A program made the translations under genes and the position numbers. From Candidatus Omnitrophota bacterium (GTDB taxonomy: Bacteria; Omnitrophota; Gorgyraeia; Gygaellales; Profunditerraquicolaceae): DNA of 7,507 nt. Shown piece after piece: positions 4,520 to 7,507 of this stretch (position 1 is its first letter; each line of letters starts with the position of its first letter). The notes under the pieces were generated by a model. That model was not told the DNA's origin and made no database searches. It saw only the letters and a list, made by a program, of their open reading frames with translations. The stretch covers positions 1-7,507 of the forward strand of contig JAGUWZ010000083.1 of assembly GCA_020062065.1 (NCBI GenBank), in the 5' to 3' direction.

Positions 4520-7252
4520 ATGGCAAAAAAATATGTTTACTTCTTTGGTGGCGGAAAAGCAGATGGAAATGAGAGTATGAAAAATCTGCTTGGTGGAAAA
4601 GGGGCGAACTTAGCGGAGATGGCCGGCAATGGAGATTTAAGGCTTCCGGTTCCGCCAGGATTTACCATTACTACTGAGGTCTGTACCTATTATTATGCCT
4701 ACAAACGGACTTATCCTAAAGGATTGAAGGAAGATATCCAGAAGGCATTAGAAAAAGTAGAGAAACTTATGGGTAGAAAATTCGGCGATCCGCAAAACCC
4801 GCTTTTGCTTTCAGTGCGTTCTGGCGCACGCCGGTCAATGCCGGGAATGATGGAAACAGTGCTGAATGTGGGTCTGACTGAGAAGACCATACCGGGTTTA
4901 ATACAGCACAGCGCAGGTAATTCGCGTTTTGTCTATGATGCCTACCGGCGGCTGATTATGATGTATTCGGACGTGGTTATGGAGAAAGCTGCAGGTATCG
5001 AACCAGCTGATGATCTGGGTATCCGTAAACAGTTAGAAAGAATAATGGATGGGATGAAAAAAGCAAAAGGATATTGCAGCGATACAGATTTAACTACTGA
5101 AGACCTCAAAGCGCTTTGCAGCCAATTTAAACAGAAGATAAAAGAAGTTCTGCAGAAAGAATTTCCCGATGAGCCGATGCAGCAATTATGGGGAGGTATT
5201 GGTGCGGTATTTGCTTCCTGGAACGGCAAGCGCGCAATCAGTTATCGCCGAATCGAAAATATCCCGGATGAGTGGGGCACGGCAGTAACCGTGCAGACTA
5301 TGGTTTTCGGAAATATGGGCGAAGATTCTGCTACTGGTGTTGCTTTTACCCGCAACCCGGGAAACGGCGAGAATCAATTTTACGGCGAATATTTGATTAA
5401 TGCGCAAGGAGAAGACGTGGTTGCCGGCATTCGCACTCCCGCCCCGATTAATACTTACTCACAGTCTGAGCATAACAAGGACCTGGTTACTTTAGAGAAA
5501 GCTATGCCTGCGCTTTACAAGGAGTTAGTGGATTACAAGAACCGCTTAGAAAGACATTATCGCGATATGCAAGATATTGAGTTTACTATTGAAAAGGGCC
5601 GTCTATTTATGCTGCAGTGCCGTGTAGGAAAACGCAATGGTCCGGCAGCAGTACGGATGGCCATAGATATGCTCAAAGAGAAATTAATCAAAAAAGAAGA
5701 AGCAGTGATGCGGGTTACGCCTGCCCAAGTGGATGAATTGTTGCACCCTATAATTGACCCTAAAGCAGAATTAGATTATAAACCTTTAGCCAAAGGTCTG
5801 CCTGCTGGTCCCGGGGGTGCTACAGGTCAAATCGTCTTTTGCGCAAATGATGCTGTGGAATGGAAAAAGCAGGGTAAAAAAGTAATTTTAGTGCGTGAAG
5901 AAACTAACCCTGAGGATGTGGAAGGGATGCGCGCGGCAGAGGCAATTCTCACTGCCAGAGGGGGTATGACTTCACATGCGGCATTAGTTGCCCGTGGTTG
6001 GGGTAAATGCTGTATTGTCGGATGCGCTGCTTTGCATATTGATTATGCTAAAAAAGAACTCCGTGTCAACGGCAAAATACTTAAAGAAGGCGATTGGATT
6101 ACCTTAAACGGCACCAAGGGCAACGTCTATGAGGGCAAACTGCCGATGATGGATGCTTCACAGGAGAATAAACTCTTAGACGAATTTTTAAAGCTCTGCC
6201 GCTTGATAAAACGATTAGGTATCCGCACCAATGCCGATACTCCTGAAGATGCCAGACGGGCAAGACAATTTGCAGCCGAGGGTATCGGATTATTCAGAAC
6301 CGAGCATATGTTTTACGGCAAAGGTTCGGATGAGCCATTATTTATTTTGCGCAAGATGATTATTTCCAAGACCCTTGCGGAAAGACAAGAGGCGCTAGAT
6401 GAATTATTTCCCTTTGTAAAAAAAGATATCAAAGCTACCTTAGAAGCAATGGATGGCTATCCTGTAGTAATTCGTCTGCTTGACCCACCTTTACACGAAT
6501 TTGTCCCGCGCGAGAAAGCAAAATTGGAGCAGCTTGCCAAAGATTTAAATATTTCGATGGAAGAACTTTCCCGGCGCGCCGAAGGACTGCATGAATCTAA
6601 TCCGATGATGGGCCACCGCGGTGTGCGTCTGGGGGTTACTTATCCGGAAATAAGTATGATGCAGATACGGGCAATTTTTGAGGCGGCAGCAGAACTTTTA
6701 AAAGAGGACAAGTTGCCTTATCCAGAGATAATGATTCCGGTGGTCTGTGATGTAAAAGAAATAGAAGACCAGTTAGTTATTAGCAAAAAAATCTACGCCG
6801 AAGTTTTACAAAAATATGGCCTTAAGAAAATCAAGCATATGTTCGGAACTATGATTGAAATTCCCAGGGCAGCCTTGGTTGCCGGAAAAATTGCGCGGGT
6901 GGCGGAATTTTTCTCATATGGCACAAATGATATGACCCAGATGGGGTTTGGTTTCTCCCGCGATGATATCGGTGGATTTGTCCCTGAGTATATCAAGAAA
7001 GGCATATTACCTGAAGATCCTTTTCAGAGTATTGACCAGGAAGGTATCGGAGAAATCATTAAGATAGGCATCCAGCGGGGAAGAAAAACCCGTAAGGATT
7101 TAGAGGTAGGTATTTGCGGTGAGCACGGGGGTGAGCCGCGTTCAGTGGAATTCTGCCATAATCTAGGAATGGATTATGTAAGTTGTTCACCGTTTAGAGT
7201 TCCGATTGCCACGCTGGCTGCAGCCCAGGCAGTGTTAAAGACAAAGAAATAA
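4520..7252 (+). CDS. ppdK: Pyruvate, phosphate dikinase
   Basis: PPDK interconverts pyruvate, ATP and phosphate with PEP, AMP and pyrophosphate. It works in gluconeogenesis or, in PPi-using anaerobes, in glycolysis, and is cytoplasmic. The 910 residues from ATG 4520 (family about 870-910) comprise the ATP-grasp nucleotide-binding domain (about 1-370, with LLGGKGANLAEM at 23-34 and SVRSGARRSMPGMMETVLN at 98-116), the swivelling phosphohistidine domain (GGMTSHAALVARGWGKCC at 481-498, catalytic His486 and potential regulatory Thr484) and the C-terminal PEP/pyruvate barrel. In the barrel, Arg593 (FRTEHMF), Arg652 (IRLLDPPLHEF), Glu780, Asp804 (GTNDMTQ) and Cys866 (GICGEHGG) match the Clostridium symbiosum active site. 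The start is chosen because MAKKYVYFFGG is the family N-terminus and GGGGGG (4504-4509) lies 10 bases upstream. Starting at 4472 would place the initiator inside a hairpin. It appears fully functional. No PPDK regulatory kinase gene is in the window. Confidence 0.98.
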   Translation: MAKKYVYFFGGGKADGNESMKNLLGGKGANLAEMAGNGDLRLPVPPGFTITTEVCTYYYAYKRTYPKGLKEDIQKALEKVEKLMGRKFGDPQNPLLLSVRSGARRSMPGMMETVLNVGLTEKTIPGLIQHSAGNSRFVYDAYRRLIMMYSDVVMEKAAGIEPADDLGIRKQLERIMDGMKKAKGYCSDTDLTTEDLKALCSQFKQKIKEVLQKEFPDEPMQQLWGGIGAVFASWNGKRAISYRRIENIPDEWGTAVTVQTMVFGNMGEDSATGVAFTRNPGNGENQFYGEYLINAQGEDVVAGIRTPAPINTYSQSEHNKDLVTLEKAMPALYKELVDYKNRLERHYRDMQDIEFTIEKGRLFMLQCRVGKRNGPAAVRMAIDMLKEKLIKKEEAVMRVTPAQVDELLHPIIDPKAELDYKPLAKGLPAGPGGATGQIVFCANDAVEWKKQGKKVILVREETNPEDVEGMRAAEAILTARGGMTSHAALVARGWGKCCIVGCAALHIDYAKKELRVNGKILKEGDWITLNGTKGNVYEGKLPMMDASQENKLLDEFLKLCRLIKRLGIRTNADTPEDARRARQFAAEGIGLFRTEHMFYGKGSDEPLFILRKMIISKTLAERQEALDELFPFVKKDIKATLEAMDGYPVVIRLLDPPLHEFVPREKAKLEQLAKDLNISMEELSRRAEGLHESNPMMGHRGVRLGVTYPEISMMQIRAIFEAAAELLKEDKLPYPEIMIPVVCDVKEIEDQLVISKKIYAEVLQKYGLKKIKHMFGTMIEIPRAALVAGKIARVAEFFSYGTNDMTQMGFGFSRDDIGGFVPEYIKKGILPEDPFQSIDQEGIGEIIKIGIQRGRKTRKDLEVGICGEHGGEPRSVEFCHNLGMDYVSCSPFRVPIATLAAAQAVLKTKK

Positions 7253-7273
7253 GATAAGGCGAAGAAAAAATAA

Positions 7274-7350
7274 CACAATGGGGACAGTTCTTGTCCTGCT
7301 GAATTCGAAGGCGAGTTAGGAGAACTGTCCCCATAAAAAAGGCACAATGG
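7274..7350. repeat. Flanking direct repeats (CACAATGG) around a 69-bp palindromic insertion
   Basis: CACAATGG occurs at 7274-7281 and at 7343-7350, the second copy containing the start codon of the sigma gene. Both are preceded by an A-run (AAAAAA, then TAA or GG), so similarity extends about 16 bases. The offset between copies is 69 bases, a multiple of three. This is what a target-site duplication, or slippage around an inserted palindrome, would look like. The left ATG (7278) is in frame with the right one, but the element contains a TAG at 7317-7319. Confidence 0.6.
7278..7334. repeat. GGGGACAGTTCT palindromic element (REP/MITE-like)
   Basis: The arms ATGGGGACAGTTCT (7278-7291) and AGAACTGTCCCCAT (7321-7334) are perfect 14-base inverted repeats around 29 bases. 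Inside, CCT (7295-7297) can pair with AGG (7318-7320), and AATTCG (7302-7307) with CGAGTT (7312-7317, one G-T pair) around an AAGG loop, giving a long bulged hairpin. A decayed relative lies at 3571-3603. The shape resembles repetitive extragenic palindromes mobilised by Y1/REP-associated tyrosine transposases, though no such gene is present here. No T-run follows on the + strand; on the - strand a T-rich stretch does follow. Confidence 0.85.
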
Positions 7351-7507
7351 AAGCTCTCAAAACTTACCTAAAAGAAATCCGCGCTATACCGCTATTGACA
7401 GCTGAACAGGAAATTGAGTTGAGCAAGAAGATTAAGAAAGGCGATGAGCAGGCGCGTAAGATGATGATTCGTTCAAATCTGCGTCTGGTGATAAACATCG
7501 CCAAAAA
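7347..7507 (+). CDS. Sigma-70 family RNA polymerase sigma factor, N-terminal part (cut by window edge)
   Basis: The visible 53 codons read straight into sigma-70 region 1.2 (YLKEIRAIPLLTAEQEIELS, residues 7-26), then KKIKKGDEQARKMMI and the beginning of region 2.1 (NLRLVINIAK, 44-53). Region 1.2 contacts the discriminator and region 2.1 begins the core-binding domain in this family. The pattern is that of a primary (RpoD/SigA) or group 2 factor without region 1.1, not an ECF sigma. The part carrying regions 2.4 and 4, which would decide promoter specificity, is outside the window, so no symbol is given. The ATG at 7347 has only a weak AGG four bases upstream, and the palindromic element ending at 7334 sits directly before it. 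The element may have displaced the original leader. Confidence 0.93.
   Translation, partial: MEALKTYLKEIRAIPLLTAEQEIELSKKIKKGDEQARKMMIRSNLRLVINIAK

Noticed and set aside
7278..7334. Palindrome read as the intrinsic terminator of ppdK
   Set aside because: On the + strand it is followed by CATAAAAAAGG with no T-run, and it has flanking duplications and a relative in glyS, so a repeat element explains it better.
7394..7400. TTGACA promoter-like hexamer
   Set aside because: It lies in the coding sequence of sigma region 1.2 and has no matching -10 at proper spacing.

Overview
The window is bacterial chromosomal DNA of moderate GC content. It is densely packed, and every real gene lies on the + strand. 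Complete genes encode an MgtE-type Mg2+ transporter, ketopantoate hydroxymethyltransferase (panB), a single-chain alpha2-type glycyl-tRNA synthetase (glyS/glyQS) and pyruvate, phosphate dikinase (ppdK). The start of an RpoD-like sigma-70 factor is cut by the right edge. Two small unrecognised proteins sit between glyS and ppdK. The combination of alpha2 GlyRS, ppdK, a sigma factor without region 1.1 and GGGGACAGTTCT palindromes between genes suggests an uncultured anaerobe, possibly of the Omnitrophota/Planctomycetota neighbourhood. That placement is tentative and rests on remembered patterns, not on a search.

Layout: 1-1383 mgtE (its start may lie left of the window); 1385-2245 panB, one base after mgtE and without its own Shine-Dalgarno; 2271-3593 glyS, 25 bases after panB. 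These three look like one transcription unit. Next comes an accessory-looking stretch, 3571-4519. It holds a decayed palindrome over the glyS stop, a short dyad also found before glyS, an AT-rich 86-residue ORF, a roughly 100-bp nested inverted repeat, an acidic 84-residue ORF with a strong ribosome binding site, and a perfect 10-bp hairpin just before ppdK. ppdK fills 4520-7252. Between it and the sigma gene is a palindromic element with flanking duplications, which appears to have inserted at the sigma gene's start codon.

Functionally the window is housekeeping: Mg2+ homeostasis, pantothenate/CoA synthesis, glycine charging, pyruvate/PEP interconversion and transcription initiation. The order glyS - ppdK - sigma resembles a neighbourhood known from Firmicutes (glyS, ppdK or its regulator, dnaG, rpoD). 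Here dnaG is absent from between ppdK and the sigma gene, and repeats and small ORFs occupy the glyS-ppdK junction.

I see no CRISPR array, tRNA, rRNA, transposase gene or obvious defence system. The most interesting material is the repeat ecology: at least three short repeat types inserted at gene ends, in places contributing stop codons, C-terminal residues or start regions to housekeeping genes.
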